A stretch of DNA of 64,000 nt from Atherinomorus stipes. Taxonomy: Eukaryota; Chordata; Actinopteri; Atheriniformes; Atherinidae. Under the pieces are notes generated by a model. It made no database searches. It saw nothing but the letters and a program-made list of their open reading frames with translations, and was not told the origin of the DNA. The translations under genes were made by a program, and so were the position numbers. The stretch lies in NCBI GenBank assembly GCA_023101725.1, contig JALJCO010001284.1, forward strand, positions 3,451,110 through 3,515,109. Direction: 5' to 3'. This document shows, one piece after another, positions 36,280 to 49,108 of this stretch (position 1 is its first letter; every line of letters starts with the position of its first letter).

Positions 36280-37415
36280 ATAAGAGAAGGGAATCAAGGT
36301 GTTGACATGGTGAAGTCAGACCTGAACCAACACTGAAAAGAAGAGTTCATAATTCCTCCACAATTAAAGAGACTAAAAATGTAATCCTGAAAAAAAAAAC
36401 TGCTACAACTTATTGCTGCCGGAGGAGTTTCTACAAGCTGCTGACTCGGACTGCTGCTGAATTTTGGTTCAGATTTTGTTCAGTAAATATTGACAAAGTG
36501 TAATATGTCGTGTTGTTCATCTCAGGCTGTAAATCAAAGATGTCCTTCTATCTTTGATGACTGTATCTGCATTACACCTACACATTCTTCTCCTTGTATG
36601 GCTTTGAAACTGCTATGAAATAACACCACCATGATCCTCTTCCTGTTTCCTGCAGACTCAGTGTTGCGGGACTTTTGTCAAACCAATACAAGCCTGCTGA
36701 TGTGCTCGCTCGGCCCGACTTACAGCCCAAATCCTTAATGTCGTGTGATGAGAGCAAGTGTGTCTGCCGTCATCAACCCACAAGCTCTTTCTCTGTCCTT
36801 CTCCTCCTCCTCAGAGGATGTTGCCATGACAACACAGCATTTACTCCTCCTCCTCCCACCAACTCTATCCATACAACCCTCCCTCACCACCAGCTGGCTG
36901 CATGTCTTGTTTCCATGTTGCCAAATATCACAGACAGACCAGCTGAAGGTGTGTGTGCGTGTGTTTGGGGGGGGGGATGCAATTTACTCAGTGACACGTT
37001 ATCTGTGTGTGAGTGTGTGTATGTGTGTTAATAAGCAGGTCAGATGTTAAATGATTACACTATCAATCAGCGAGAATGATATCATCCACCTCTGCTCTCT
37101 AACAGGACTGAGTGAGTTACAGGGTGAGTACGGTGAGCCAGACAGGACAAGTGTTGTCATGGGATTTACAATTAACGTGACCAGATGCATTTAAACTGGA
37201 GTGCAGGTGATTCAAGGCAATGATGTCATGCAATAAGAATTAACTTCCAACTATGAAAAGATGATCTGAAAAGTATCAGAGGGTCATTTAATACAAGTTA
37301 TTGAAATCAAACCAAAAAGAACCAGTGAGTCCAAACAACCCAGTCTTTGATGAGGTCTTGGAGGAGCAGAAGGAGGGTATTCGTTTGAAACCATGGAAGC
37401 TGAAACCTCGCTGCG
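36280..37415. other. No gene confirmed; exon-like frame at 36657
   Basis: A strong acceptor-like tract (TTCCTGTTTCCTGCAG, AG at 36655-36656) precedes a plus-strand open frame that runs to about 37030. It codes for NQYKPADVLARPDLQP and then low-complexity Leu/Pro/Thr sequence and CA/GT microsatellite. No similarity is recognised and no clean donor is found. Confidence 0.25.
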
Positions 37416-37423
37416 ATTCACGA

Positions 37424-38618
37424 TAGGGGTGGGCGATGTTGCCAAAAAATATCACGATATATTTTCCAAAATACCTCGATGATGATATCACAGACGATAT
37501 TGATGTCTTATTGAAAAGTCAGAGCGTCTGTAAAATCCTTTCACTGATATCCACTTTTAATAAAGCCTCTACAGTTCCATACTGCGTCATGGTTTATTAT
37601 TATTACACATGTTAATATTACTGCTGCATGTGGCATTTTACATAGAAAATGCTTTAAGTTTAGCCATTTTAACTACTTTAATCATCATTTCATTTCATTT
37701 TTTACATACTGAGCAACACAAACTGGGTATAGATGTAAAATGCAACTTCACATTTCCAAACATCAGCCCACGCAAGTAAGCTAGTTCTATTTCCTCCTTT
37801 ATCTTACTAACCATTCATGTATGTGGAACGTCCACCAGCTTATCTCTGTCCATCATCTTCACATGTAGCTCCACTCACTTCTTGGATGCTGCTGACGTTA
37901 ACATGAACTTGTGCTGCAGTGGTGCTGCTAGCTGCCTTGTAGCTAAACATTTAGCGGCATTTAGTAGCTTCATCCATCAGTTCCCACCCAGCCTGTGTCC
38001 AGCGTGGCCTCCGGAGCAAATCACGGCCGTTTTAATCATTTGTTTTCTCGTGGATCCCCGCACTCACGGACGCTCCGCATCTCACACGTTACGTTAAAGG
38101 CTGGTGAGAGTTGACGTCGAAGGTCGGGACAAACCCGCGACGCTGCTGGAACTGAGCGAGACCCGGTCGGCTGCCGGCCACCCTGGAGTACCGGACGTTC
38201 TGTGATTCTTCAGAACACACAGATGTCTGTCCTCCTGGACTCCACACGTAATCAGCTTGTCAGATGCTTACCTGCCTGTCGGCTCTGCCTCTCTCCCCGT
38301 CGCCGCTGCGTTCACGTACAGCGCAGATTTCTGACAACTTATCCTTCCGGTGAGGCAGCAATGCAGCTTCAGTTAACAAATTTTGATGTGCATGTAAAAT
38401 GATTTACTTCCCGGGATTGTGGCACGAATATGACGAACAATATAGCCGTGACGACTGAGTCAATGATGGGGAAACAGATGCTGCAGGGTTGAGGTGTGAC
38501 TGAATGACGTCATCAGGCTGAAAATGTGTGATCATGTGTTATCACGGTATTAGATTTTCTACCGGTGTCAAAAAAACTACCGGTATTATCACAAACGATA
38601 CGATGTTGCCCACCCCTA
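37424..38618. mobile_element. hAT MITE, copy 2 (inverted relative to copy 1)
   Basis: The termini are TAGGGGTGGGCGATGTTGCC and GATGTTGCCCACCCCTA. The flanks carry a perfect 8-bp duplication ATTCACGA (37416-37423 and 38619-38626). It is colinear with the reverse complement of 5391-6988 but lacks the nested 396-bp element, so it serves as the empty reference. A CRE palindrome is at 38505-38512. The plus-strand open frame 37882-38097 corresponds to the one on the minus strand of copy 1. Confidence 0.92.
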
Positions 38619-38626
38619 ATTCACGA

Positions 38627-40714
38627 TGAATATACGGCCGGCGAGGCTGGAAGGCAATGAACGGGAGGAGACACAGGGCTTCTGGAGGAAATCCGGATTG
38701 CCAAAAGCAGAGGCTGAGGAGCTCCGCCACCGAGTACTGAAGGAGCCCATCCACGGATAGATGGAAGAGCAACAGGGTAGTCCAGGCCAGTAGAACCAAC
38801 GCAAACCCTCTGCCGAACCACATCATGGAATGCAGCAGAAAGGTGATGACATGGAGCTGGGGAATGAACTGAGCAGGTAGGTGACACTTGATGTGACTTA
38901 ATGTTAGGGACACAGAGAGCAACGACAGTCAGACTGAGGATGACCAAGCGATAAAAATGACGATCGGTATCCGAGGAGAGGACTGCTCAGACAAATAATG
39001 GCTCAAAATCATATAAACACTCAAAGATTGCAGGAAGAGCAGCAGCAGCCAGACGCGCCAGCATTCACTCAACTGCCATGTTCGCCACACAAGGATTTTT
39101 TTTTTTTGCTTTTTCTTTTTTGGAGTCATAGTAAACTGTGATTTCTGATACAGGCAGCAAAGCACAAATGAATTATTGAAATTGGAACTGTTCATCTCAT
39201 CAAGAAAATTTATTTTACGCAACATCAGCCTTTTTCAAAACCTCATGGGCCTGCTCTGAAGCTTAAACTACTGCTGAAACCAGTTCAGGAAAATATTCAA
39301 GACACTTTTGAATGATGATTTTCAACTGTGTAAATCCAAGATAGAGTTCTGAACACCACAGCACTTAACGAAAGTTTCTTACATGCGTCATGTTATGAGT
39401 CATGTTGCTGATGCAGGCCTCAGAAATGGCAGTCATGGATTAACAGCAATTGATAAGCAGTCAATAAGATGTTGATCTATGGTCTTGACAGGCCCAATTT
39501 ATTGATCTGGAGGCATTTCATCTTGCAGCATCTTGCATGCGTGAGATTCATCTGAATTATCACCGTTATCACAATCAGGCTTCTGCTTTCATACGTAGAT
39601 GGATTCATAGCTTCCAGATACAGTGAGGACTGCCAATAACCCATTGATGCAGGTGTGTGAGTGTGGAGGTGTGTTACTGACACATCAATCATCATCATCA
39701 ATGCAGGTAGCTGCAGCAACCTGACCAACTTTCACAACAGGATCAAATTAACTTACATGACTGTATCTGCTGACCAGGAGCTGTGAAAATCAGAGGCTGC
39801 AGCACATCTGAGAGTTTGCTGAGAGTGTACATATATAGCACCTTGTGTCTTGTGTAAAGTGACCTCATTATAAAAAAAAGCCCATGTGCTCGTCTTCATT
39901 GGGTCTCCTGCCTGGCCTGCCCTGCTTACACTGCTGCAGGGTTGCTGAAAACATGTTTAGCTCAGGACTATTAGGAAACAGTCAGTGCTGATGAGGTGAT
40001 TTCAATCCACCTGCAATAAATAACTGAGTCCAGACTTTCAGTTCACACACACCATCATCCCAGGATAGACAAGAAATTCCCATCAGAATCAGTGGAAACA
40101 AAATGCTTTTTTATTTGTTGCTGTGACATAAACATTGTGATTTTGTTTACGCATGAAACCCTCTGCAGACTCTGGCTGAGGATCGACCACTTTGCAAGAC
40201 TCTGCTCCTGTAGGACTGGGATGAGACTGATGAGCAATGGGGTGAAAACACACACACCTGGAGCTGCAGCAGTGCTGACTGAGCTCATTTACACCTCTGT
40301 TATCATCATCAGCACACATAGGATGAGATGTCAGCAGCTCTTTACAGAAAGAGGGTCAGAGAGCAGGTGGATGGGGGAGGGTCAGGATGTGTTTGAATCT
40401 GGAATCAAAACATTGTGCCAAATTCTGAGTATCTGAATTGAAAAAGACACAGATGAGTGTGTACAAGATTAAAGCTCCAGTTCAGGTCACTGAAGCTAAA
40501 AATGACATTTGATTTTGTTACAGGCTGCACCCTTAAGAGAAGGGTGGAGTGGCTCAACTGAAACTGGTAACTCTAAACAGAGCTGTAAATTTGTGATTGA
40601 AAAAAAGGGAACTGCTGTATTGTGTCTGCATCGTAATTAATGGCATTTATGATAAGGTATTTTTCCTATTTATCAACATTAAAAAAGGAAGACTGAGACT
40701 CTACATTGGAATTA
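38627..40714. other. No gene recognised
   Basis: AT-rich, with overlapping minus-strand frames of 62-126 codons at 38542-39225. They do not show recognisable domains or a consistent reading frame. No repeat boundaries are clear. Confidence 0.45.
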
Positions 40715-40800
40715 ATTCAATTCCATTCAGCTTTATTTATATAGTGCCAATTCACAAGGTTATCTCAAAGCACTTTCCAGACAAAATCCAATTAAAGTTA
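40715..40800 (-). repeat. Tail of common teleost repeat
   Basis: TTTATTTATATAGTGCCAAT followed by ATCTCAAAGCACTTTCCAG is the reverse complement of the familiar CTTTGAGAT...GGCGCTATATAAATAAA tail. The same kind of tail, on the plus strand, ends the repeats at 44150-44640 and 62340-62425. Confidence 0.65.
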
Positions 40801-40825
40801 ATTATAGTTAAGCAGTTTTGTTTAG

Positions 40826-41125
40826 AGATGTCCCGATCCGATCACGTGATCGGGGATCGGGGCCCGATCACGTGATTTCAGACTCGATCGGAATCGGCTG
40901 TTACTTCCCGATCAGGGATCGGTTAAATGTTTCCTTTACTGATACGGCAGCAGCGGGCTGCTCCTCTTTTTCCTCTGCGTGGTTTCCTCTCAGTTTCTCA
41001 GTTTGAGATTTATAGAAAAAAAAAAAAAAAAACTAGCTTAGGAATGTGCATAACTTTAAGCAAACTACAGACTTTGTTTACGCACATTTTGGAGACTGCC
41101 CAGAGGAAAATAGTTTTGGAAAGGT
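40826..41125. mobile_element. hAT-type MITE left end
   Basis: AGAGATGTCCCGATCCGATC followed by repeated GATCACGTGATC palindromes and GGAATCGG matches the terminus of a common fish MITE. The right terminus (GGGACATCTC) is not seen, so it is truncated. An A-run lies near 41020. Confidence 0.55.
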
Positions 41126-41941
41126 GATCTCTGAAAGGTCTCATTTACTTCTAGACAAATGTCAGATCCACGTGAGAGCTAAATGAGACAATGGCTCATT
41201 CCTCCTGTTTCTCAACCTTGTCTCCAGATGGAAAAGTTTCACAAAATCTCAACCTATTCTTACTTGCAGTTTCAAAGGAGATCTCAATCATTTCTCAAAT
41301 AATTCTCAGGATGTCTGCATTAAGTCTCGAATAAGACTATTTCTCCTAGTGAATTTTAGGAGAAACAAAAGAGACATTCATGAGAACGATTTGAAACCTG
41401 AATGAGGCTGGGATGAGATCTCCTTTATGTCTCCTGAGATGCAAAAGAGAAAGCTTTGAGCAGTAAAATTTTCCTCTGGGAGGGGATCGAGCCCTGTGCG
41501 GGCTCTCCATATGTCCTGTCACTGTCAAACATTTAATTCCCTCTTCACATCAAATTATTATCATAGATTGACTTTACAGGATTCAAACTAGCAGCGTTAT
41601 TTATGCTGCACAGTTGAGCTGAAACTACAAGAACCTTTCAAATAAATAAAACCATCCGTAAGCAAACGTATGTCTTAAATCAACATTTTATCAAGTTTTC
41701 TCTCACCATCATGTTCCTCTAACCAATGATCATCAGAGTGATATATTTACTGCATTAACACACATATTCTGACAAGGTGCACAGCAATCAGACTGACTGA
41801 TCTGAGCATATTAATACCGTGGACACTCGTGCTACTGTGCATGGATGCATCGGTGCTGCTGGAGGACCTACAGATGGGGGAATTAGAAGGGAACGCATTT
41901 TCAGGGATTTACCAGGATTTCCTGGTAATATTATTATTAAC

Positions 41942-41982
<41 letters not shown>

Positions 41983-44145
41983 CGACAACAACAATGACTG
42001 GCTAATAAACAGATTTACTTTTGCAGCGCTTTTGTCAATGAACTGGACCCAGATAGACCGAGCTGCCGAAACCGTGCCCACCCCGACGCATCAGCAGCTG
42101 CTGACCACAGCGCGCTCCGTAGTGGAGCCATGGCCTCACCAAAGTGGTGGGGGGGTTTAAATGCAGGAGGAAGGGGGGTATATTGCTGCACCACACAACA
42201 CAAAAGGTGTTCTGTGTTCTGCACACAGTCACATTGACACGACGTTCCCTCCACAGTTCCACAGCGACTTCTGGAAAAGATCTCTATTACATCATCACCG
42301 CCACAACAACCTGCTGTCACTCAGCAGACTTAAGTTTATATGTGATTCCACGGTGACGCCCAAATAAAATGTTTTTGTGAGGCTCCAACTCACCAACAAG
42401 CACCTCCACCTTAGTCTCTGTGAAATCATGTCTTATTGTCTTTTCGGTCGCCACGATTAAGCTTTAAATGCCTCTGATCAGCTGGCTCATTTGTATGCAG
42501 AAACATCCATAAAGTACTTTGCATTGACCATTTATGGAAGAATGTAGGCGTGTAGGGAGCGGGATATGAGCCTAATTCACCTGTGCAAACTTCCAGGAAG
42601 AGTGTGATTTATAAAGGGGAAATTGCTTGAATCTCTGCGTACACACGGTTTTATAAATCTGAATATTTTTTGCCGTACAGAAACTTTTGGTTTTGGGTGC
42701 AAGTACACTTTTAGAAAGGATCTTACGCACAGTTTTATAAATGAGGCCCCAGGTCTTTATGCCTGACATCTTTGTAATCTAGCAAACTGATTAAACCAAT
42801 CAGGCTGCTAGGAAAAGTATCTGAGCATCATCTGTGTCAATCAAACCATGCGGCAATCAAATTTTATCATGCTATTTAATAATATTACCTAATGGAAACA
42901 CGTATAACATGAAATACAGTACTAACTGGAATCAAATCAGGTAAGTTTAATCAGCCTAATGTAATACTTTAATTTCTGATGTAAGCTTGTATAGCCATTT
43001 TTGGGTGTGTGTATTTACAGTAAGTAAATCCCTGAGAAAGGTTAATAGTTTTTTTTTTCTTCTTTTGTAAAGTTACCAAAATAAAATAAAAGTTACTTAT
43101 ACAATCTGAAAATTAATAAATATGTTGAGAAAATCAAATAATTGACTTACATTTTTTCTCACATTTCATTGATCTGGTGGAAACTGAATGACATCTGGGC
43201 AAGATAAATAAAAAAGTTTTTAACAAGTGTTTGAGCTCCAGCTGCAGCTTTTGCTCATTCTAATTATTTACCGGTAATTACTTCCATCTCATCTTTTTTA
43301 TTAGAATGCTGAGTGCTGAATGAATTTTTGAAGAACAAAACATGTTACAAAAAAACTATCTCTGAGAGGATTCACAGAGTCTGACCAAAAATAGGGATCA
43401 AGTGGGATCAACTATTTTCCTTGGTAACACCGATGAGCCTGACATTTACATCCTACCTGCTGGTAAAAATTAAACCTAGTTATCAGAAAATCAAAATGAA
43501 GACAAGTAGCTACCATTACGAACTAACATGAACTATCTTGGTGAGTTGTGGCTCAAAAGGTTTGAGAACTTGAGGTTACGCTTAGCCATCCCTTTCCTGT
43601 TCCTGGTAAGATGGAAACAGTTCCCCAGGCAAAGTATTGAAGTGCCAACTGAAAAATAAAAAAAAAAGAAAAGAAAAAGACAAAACCTGCATTTCAGAAA
43701 GACTTGTTTGCCATGTTTCTGTGGCTCTGGTGCAAAAAAATGACCAACTTGATGCTCCCCATCTGTTGAAATCAATGCAAGTTAAGCGTAACTTATAGTG
43801 ATTTTGATGTCAGACCCACATCATCTGTTGTAAAGAGGAGAGAGAATGAAATTTATTGTTACTTATAATTTGACAACAGATGCTGAAAGCTTGTAAATAC
43901 AGAAAGAACACTGGTCTCTCAGGTTATGGATAATCAGCAAAAAAAAAAATTCTGATAAAAGAGGGATTGATGCACAAGGGCAACCAAAACAAAACAGTCT
44001 GCAGCTCTGGTTTGCAGAGTTTTCATCTGTCCTCAGGTGAATTGTAATTGTGGCTGTGTTAAAGGGAGGATGAAAAAAAAAATCACATCACTTCTCTTGC
44101 ATGAATAGTAAATATCAAAGTAAAATCCTTGTCTTGGAAACTTTG
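41126..44145. other. No gene recognised; (AAT)n microsatellite and Harbinger-like end
   Basis: (AAT)n at 41942-41980 lies in this stretch. 42540-42750 contains TACGCACAGTTTTATAAATG with AGGCCCC, the right end of a Harbinger-like element (inverted GGGGCCTCATTTATAAA). Its left end is missing. Nothing else is assignable. Confidence 0.45.
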
Positions 44146-44149
44146 GTTC

Positions 44150-44640
44150 GGATCATCATCAATCCTCCTCAGCCATGTTTAGACTGCTGAGGGACGTTCA
44201 TGATCCACAGGGCTCATCCTTTCTAACTCATCTCTGCCTCTTCCGTGGAGAAACTTGTGACAGTTTTACATCATTAACTGTGTTTCTCCTCTCTCAGCAG
44301 GTCTGGCTGGATAAAAGTTGCAGTATCTGTTGGTCTCTCTTTCTGACATCTCCACCCCGGCCGGTCGAGGCAGATGGCCGCCCTACCTGAGCCGGGTTCT
44401 GCCAAAGGTTTTTCCTCCCTGTTAAAAGGGTGTTTTTGCTTCCCACTGTCGCCACCACTCCGTGCTTGCTCAGGATGGGGGACTGGACCAGGTCAAGTCA
44501 AGATTCAATCCAATCTGTTGGTTTCCTTAGCTAGGCTATCATGAATCTGACTTGAATTTCTCTGTCTGTTAAGCACCCTGAGGTGACATTGTCATGAACT
44601 GACGCCATACAAATAAAGTTCAGAGTTGATGTTTACATCC
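44150..44640 (+). repeat. Common teleost interspersed repeat (GAGGCAGATGGCCGCCC family)
   Basis: Ordered motifs are GTCGAGGCAGATGGCCGCCC, then GAGCCGGGTTCTGCC, CTGTTAAAAGGGTGTTTTTG and CACTGTCGCCACC. The tail is CCTGAGGTGAC...GCCATACAAATAAA. This set is highly recurrent in teleost genomes. The element class is not assigned. Confidence 0.75.
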
Positions 44641-44644
44641 ACCT

Positions 44645-46679
44645 GAACATTACAACAGACCACAGCTTGTCCTTTCTCCAAATCCCAAAACTACTCAACA
44701 ACAAGTGACGAAGCCCTCCCCAGATCCAAATCGAGCATCCACAAGCCCTGATCCACAGACTCTGCCATGTAGAGCAATACCATTGTGACACTGGTTAATT
44801 CCCCAGTGGCTCCAATAAGACTTACAGAACCCTTTTTCCCCAAAAACAAAAAAACTTCAGGAAAACCAGCGTCTTGAATCCATTCTTCCTGCTTCTTAGC
44901 TGAGATTCAGCATTTGTTTGTGGGCAAACAAAAGCTAAAACTTGCAAAGATGCAGCCACAATGAAGGTAGAGCAGAGATAATTAGACCTAGCCAGGAACT
45001 AAACAACAGCCCCATAATTACTTGCCTTTAACTCGATAATGTATGCAGACAATTTCATTTGGCTAATCGCAAGAGGAAGAAAGAAAATACATTTTAAAAG
45101 AAAGGAGTCGATGGGACAAAATGATGCATTCTCTTTTAATTCCTTTGTCTTCACTCCCCTTTCTCAATTCATCTGAATCCTACAGATCTGACTCTTCTGA
45201 TTCCTCCACTCCCACACTGCAGAAATAACATCATTCTCCCTGGTCATTACCATAACTGCCTTCCATCAGTCTTCCCCTCTTGAATCAATGGAATGTAACA
45301 TCTGAGTTTTTTATAAGAAGGGTACAACCTCACAGCCACAGTTGTATCTTAAAGGCGTTTATATCATTATTATTATCACTATAATTGTTATTTTCATGGT
45401 GAAAATCCAAGTGATGGGAAAACAACACATTTTCACTAATGTGGAGCATTATTCTGTGTTCAACTAATGCTATGCTCTGGTGCACAATGTGTAAGGTTGT
45501 GAGGTTGGATGGCAATAAGGTTCAAATATGAGAAAAAATCTGAACTAAAGACAACAAACAGCTAAATGTTCTGTGGGGACGTCTTTCAAGAAAACATATG
45601 AAAATAGGATCTAATGCAACCTCTGCCAGGCAAAGCTAGCTCATCAGTCTACAACGACTGCGAGCAATCATCTAAAAGTGAAGCATCCAACAGAAGGTCC
45701 ATCCACAAGTCAGCTTTTTACCAGATAAAATAAGAAAATTGATAGCTAAAGAGATACTTCCATCTGTTTTGATGAAAATTTGAGGGAATTAGTTGAGCCT
45801 GAGTGTACAGTCCCATCAAGACAAAACATCAGCACAAGGCTAAAGAAACTGATGATGCTGTAGGTGAGTGAGTGTTGAGAATGTGTCTCTCACAACAGAT
45901 TCATGAACAGTTTAAAATATAACTATAATAATAGTAATATCTATTTATTTATTTATTTAACCTTTATTCAATCAGGCAAAGACATTAAGAACAAGACTCG
46001 TATTTGCAATGCCGGCCTGGCAAGTGCCATAGGCACCCGTAGGGCAAGTGGGGGATATTTATATATAGAGCAGAGAACTGCTGAACACTTCATGACTGTG
46101 CTTTCCACTGAACACCGAGGACTACACAATCATGCTAGCATCATGGTATCAGCCATCATCAACCACCTGCTGAGGGTGTTTAAGGAAAGATCAAATATTC
46201 CTCCATGAGTTCAAACAGTAATTTTCTTCTTCTTTGTTCAAGTTGAAGTTTTACATGGTGGTGCAAAGCGCCAACACTGATCAGCTACAAGAGGGGGAGG
46301 AGAGCCCAATAAAACTAGTTCTGTACACAGCTGTGAATTCATGGTTGAAGAAGGAGCTGCTTTGCTGTTTCTTTGTGTAATTTTGATCAAGCATGTCACA
46401 GCAATTCTATTATGACCTCAGGAAACCTTGTCAACTTTAAACTTGTGCTTCCCAAAAAGGGAAGCACAAGGGCTTTTTATAATCAGACAACATCCCTGCA
46501 ACTTTCCCTGATGTTTAGACTTATCAGATTTTTATTAGTTTTTTTCTATGCGTTAATCTTAACCAGATTTTCAATAAGAGGCAAATGAGTCGACCATTGA
46601 GTTGTATGGCTAAATGTTCCACTGCTCCATGCTGTTGAGCACATTTGAAAGGCTGTGGTTCCTTACAAACTAGCTAGTA
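44645..46679. other. No gene recognised; short repeat and hairpin
   Basis: 45935-46030 (TTATTTATTTAACC...TCAGGCAAAG...AATGCCGGCCTGGCAAG) is a fragment of a frequent fish repeat. A perfect 12-bp hairpin, CTTGTGCTTCCC and its inverted copy with a 5-base loop, lies at 46442-46470. No exon is supported. Confidence 0.45.
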
Positions 46680-47030
46680 GTAGGATACAGTGTTGTTTTC
46701 GTTAACGATGACGATGACGAAATCATTTCGTTGACGCCCCTTTTTTTCATGACGATGACGACACGATGACGAGCTACACATGTCTCTCTGATGACTAAAA
46801 TATGACGGGACGTGTGTAAATTTTCGTTGACGAGACGAGACTGGACGAAAATGTGAATCTCTGGTCTGACAGACGTTCATAATGCAGGAAATGTCTACCT
46901 ATTCTGCATTTATCTGTCTGTCAAAAGTTAAAAAGTAGTTGTATCCTTACTCGCATCCGCCCGAACCAAGACCCGCGAACCGCGGCTCTTCCTGTCAAAC
47001 CTGACCCGCATGTCGCACATTAATATCTTG

Positions 47031-47909
47031 AAGGAATAGTTCACCCTCAGAATGATTTAACTTTATTTTCCACTTACCCTGATGGTGAGCAAGACTCTGG
47101 ACCACTTTTTTAATATGTCAAATGCAGATGGAGTTCAGGGCGACTTCTCGTTTCCCCCCAATGGAGTTCGCCAGGGTCCGAGCCAAAAAGGTCCATCAAA
47201 GTCCACAAAAATTGTCAATATTCCTCCGTACTGCTCGTCCAATGTAATCCACGTGTCCTGAGTGGGTAGCGTCCAGAATTTACTTGAAACTACGCCATTT
47301 CGTATATTTTTAGAGTCTAAAAAGGAGTATTGCTTACGTCCATGAAGCGCGCACATGCGCGGTCACGAAACTACGGAAGCCTCGGCGTTCAGAGCCTACT
47401 CTGCCGATAATGCAAGCGTAGAAGAAGAAATTCACTGTTTACATTGTGGTAAGAGCGCAAGAGCTCTAAACAAACCGGGACAAACACAGGAGGGGGTAGA
47501 TATTGATCTAAAAGAAAGAAAGAAAGAAAAAGAGAACGCGCGATCTCGTCTGCCGTGGCTTCCGTAGTTTCGTGACCGCGCATGTGCGCGCTTCCTGGAC
47601 GTAAACAATGCTCCTTTTTAGACTCTAAAAATACACTAAATGGCGTAGTTTCAAGTAAATTCTGGACGCTACCCACTCAGGACACTTGGATTACATGGGA
47701 CGAGCAGTATGGAGGAATATTAACAATTTTTTGTGGACTTTTATGGACCTTTTTGGCTCGGACCCTGGCGAACTCCATTGGGGGGAAACGAGAAGTCGCC
47801 CTGAACTCCATCTGCATTTGACATATTAAAAAAAGTGGTCCAGAGTCTTGCTCACCATCAGGGTAAGTGGAAAATAAAGTTTAATCATTCTGAGGGTGAA
47901 CTATTCCTT
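47031..47909. mobile_element. Foldback MITE nested in the 2.4-kb hAT element
   Basis: AAGGAATAGTTCACCCTCAG at the left and CTGAGGGTGAACTATTCCTT at the right begin inverted arms of about 355 bases (47031-47385 and about 47555-47909). They enclose a ~170-base spacer with an AAAG microsatellite. Arm divergence is low. A short stretch of each arm reads as open frame, which is a by-product of the duplication. No target duplication was confirmed. Confidence 0.82.
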
Positions 47910-48316
47910 TAAATTCACAGCAGTCTGTCATTTTGCCATGTAGGGGCTTTATCTATGTGATTCAGAGATTCCAGCATAAAAGATCATCATTCCTGGTTGT
48001 AACAGTGTTCGCTGTTCCCATTACCAGCAGCGCCTCTGTCTCTGCCTGATCTGGAAACGATCCCAATGTGTGATGTTTAAAAAGCGTCTTGTTCAACGAA
48101 AAAGAAACGTATTCTCACCGCCACCCGCCCGAACTACATAAATATCCGCCCACACCTTAACCATGATATTAATCTTGTCATTTCTATCTGCTAAACAGCG
48201 TTTTTGCGGGTTACCGTCGGGTATCTGAACTGCTGAGGGACTCTGGTGAACACCTGCGGTCAGACGCGCAGCTGCTTGGCTGCGCTGTTCAAACGGTGGG
48301 AAGTTCGTCTCTTTTC

Positions 48317-48430
48317 AGAGAGCCGGCCTTTTTGATTCGGTTCCCAAAGAGTCGGCTCTTTTGAGTCGGTTCCTAAAGAGTCGGCTCTTTTGAGTCGGTT
48401 CCTAAAGAGCCGGCTGTTTTGACTCCCAAA
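48317..48430. repeat. 29-bp tandem repeat
   Basis: Nearly four copies of AGAGTCGGCTCTTTTGAGTC plus GGTTCCTAA, the last diverged. The repeat lies within the hAT-type element. Confidence 0.85.
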
Positions 48431-49108
48431 TGGTTTGTAATTTAAGATATTTGCAGCCCTATATTTTACCTTAATTTTGCAATGAATTGATGGTTTGTGT
48501 GTCAAAAATGTTTTTGCATTCAGTATTTTTATAAGAAGCTTTAAAATTTATTCTTTCTTCAAACTTTTTTATTTGACAGGGACAGTACATATTAATGAAC
48601 ATATAGCAACATGTTGAATTGTCATTAGTAAGCTAATTAGCATCAGCAGTCCCTTGGCAGGTAAAGAAAAGATACACAATATAATAAAACAACAAAATTA
48701 AACTTTCATGTTATTGACATGATTATAATACAAGACAACGCAACTCACTCCCCTCACCATTAACTGCTGTCTTCACTTGCAATGGAACATAGTCTTATTT
48801 TCTGTTTTAATATACAAACCTATATGCTCAAATGTAACCGGCAGCATGGTCTCCTTGTGGCCAGTTATTCTTTTTTTTTTTTTTTTTTTAAATATAGCCT
48901 ACCTGACAAAAACTAGACTAAAACGTTTTTAATTTCGGTGACTAAAACTAGACTAAAACCTTTTTGATTTTCGTCGACTAAAACTAGACTAAAACTATCA
49001 GATACAGAAATGACTAAAATATGACTAAAACTAATAAGCATTTTCGTCAGAAAGACTAAGACTAAGACTAAAACTCAGATAGCTGCCAAAAACAACACTG
49101 GTAGGATA

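Larger units (their letters stand above)
46688..49100. mobile_element. 2.4-kb hAT-type element with nested foldback
   Basis: The ends CAGTGTTGTTTTCG and AAAACAACACTG are inverted. They are flanked by a perfect 8-bp duplication GTAGGATA (46680-46687 and 49101-49108). The CAG...CTG terminus plus 8-bp duplication identifies hAT. Subterminal repeats of GACGATGACGA at the left and AAAACTAGACT at the right are present. A 29-bp tandem repeat lies at 48317-48430. A second element (47031-47909) is nested. No intact transposase is present. Confidence 0.88.

Noticed and set aside
36657..37050. Possible plus-strand exon after a TTTCCTGCAG acceptor
   Set aside because: The frame degenerates into CT/GT microsatellite, no donor is convincing and I recognise no protein.
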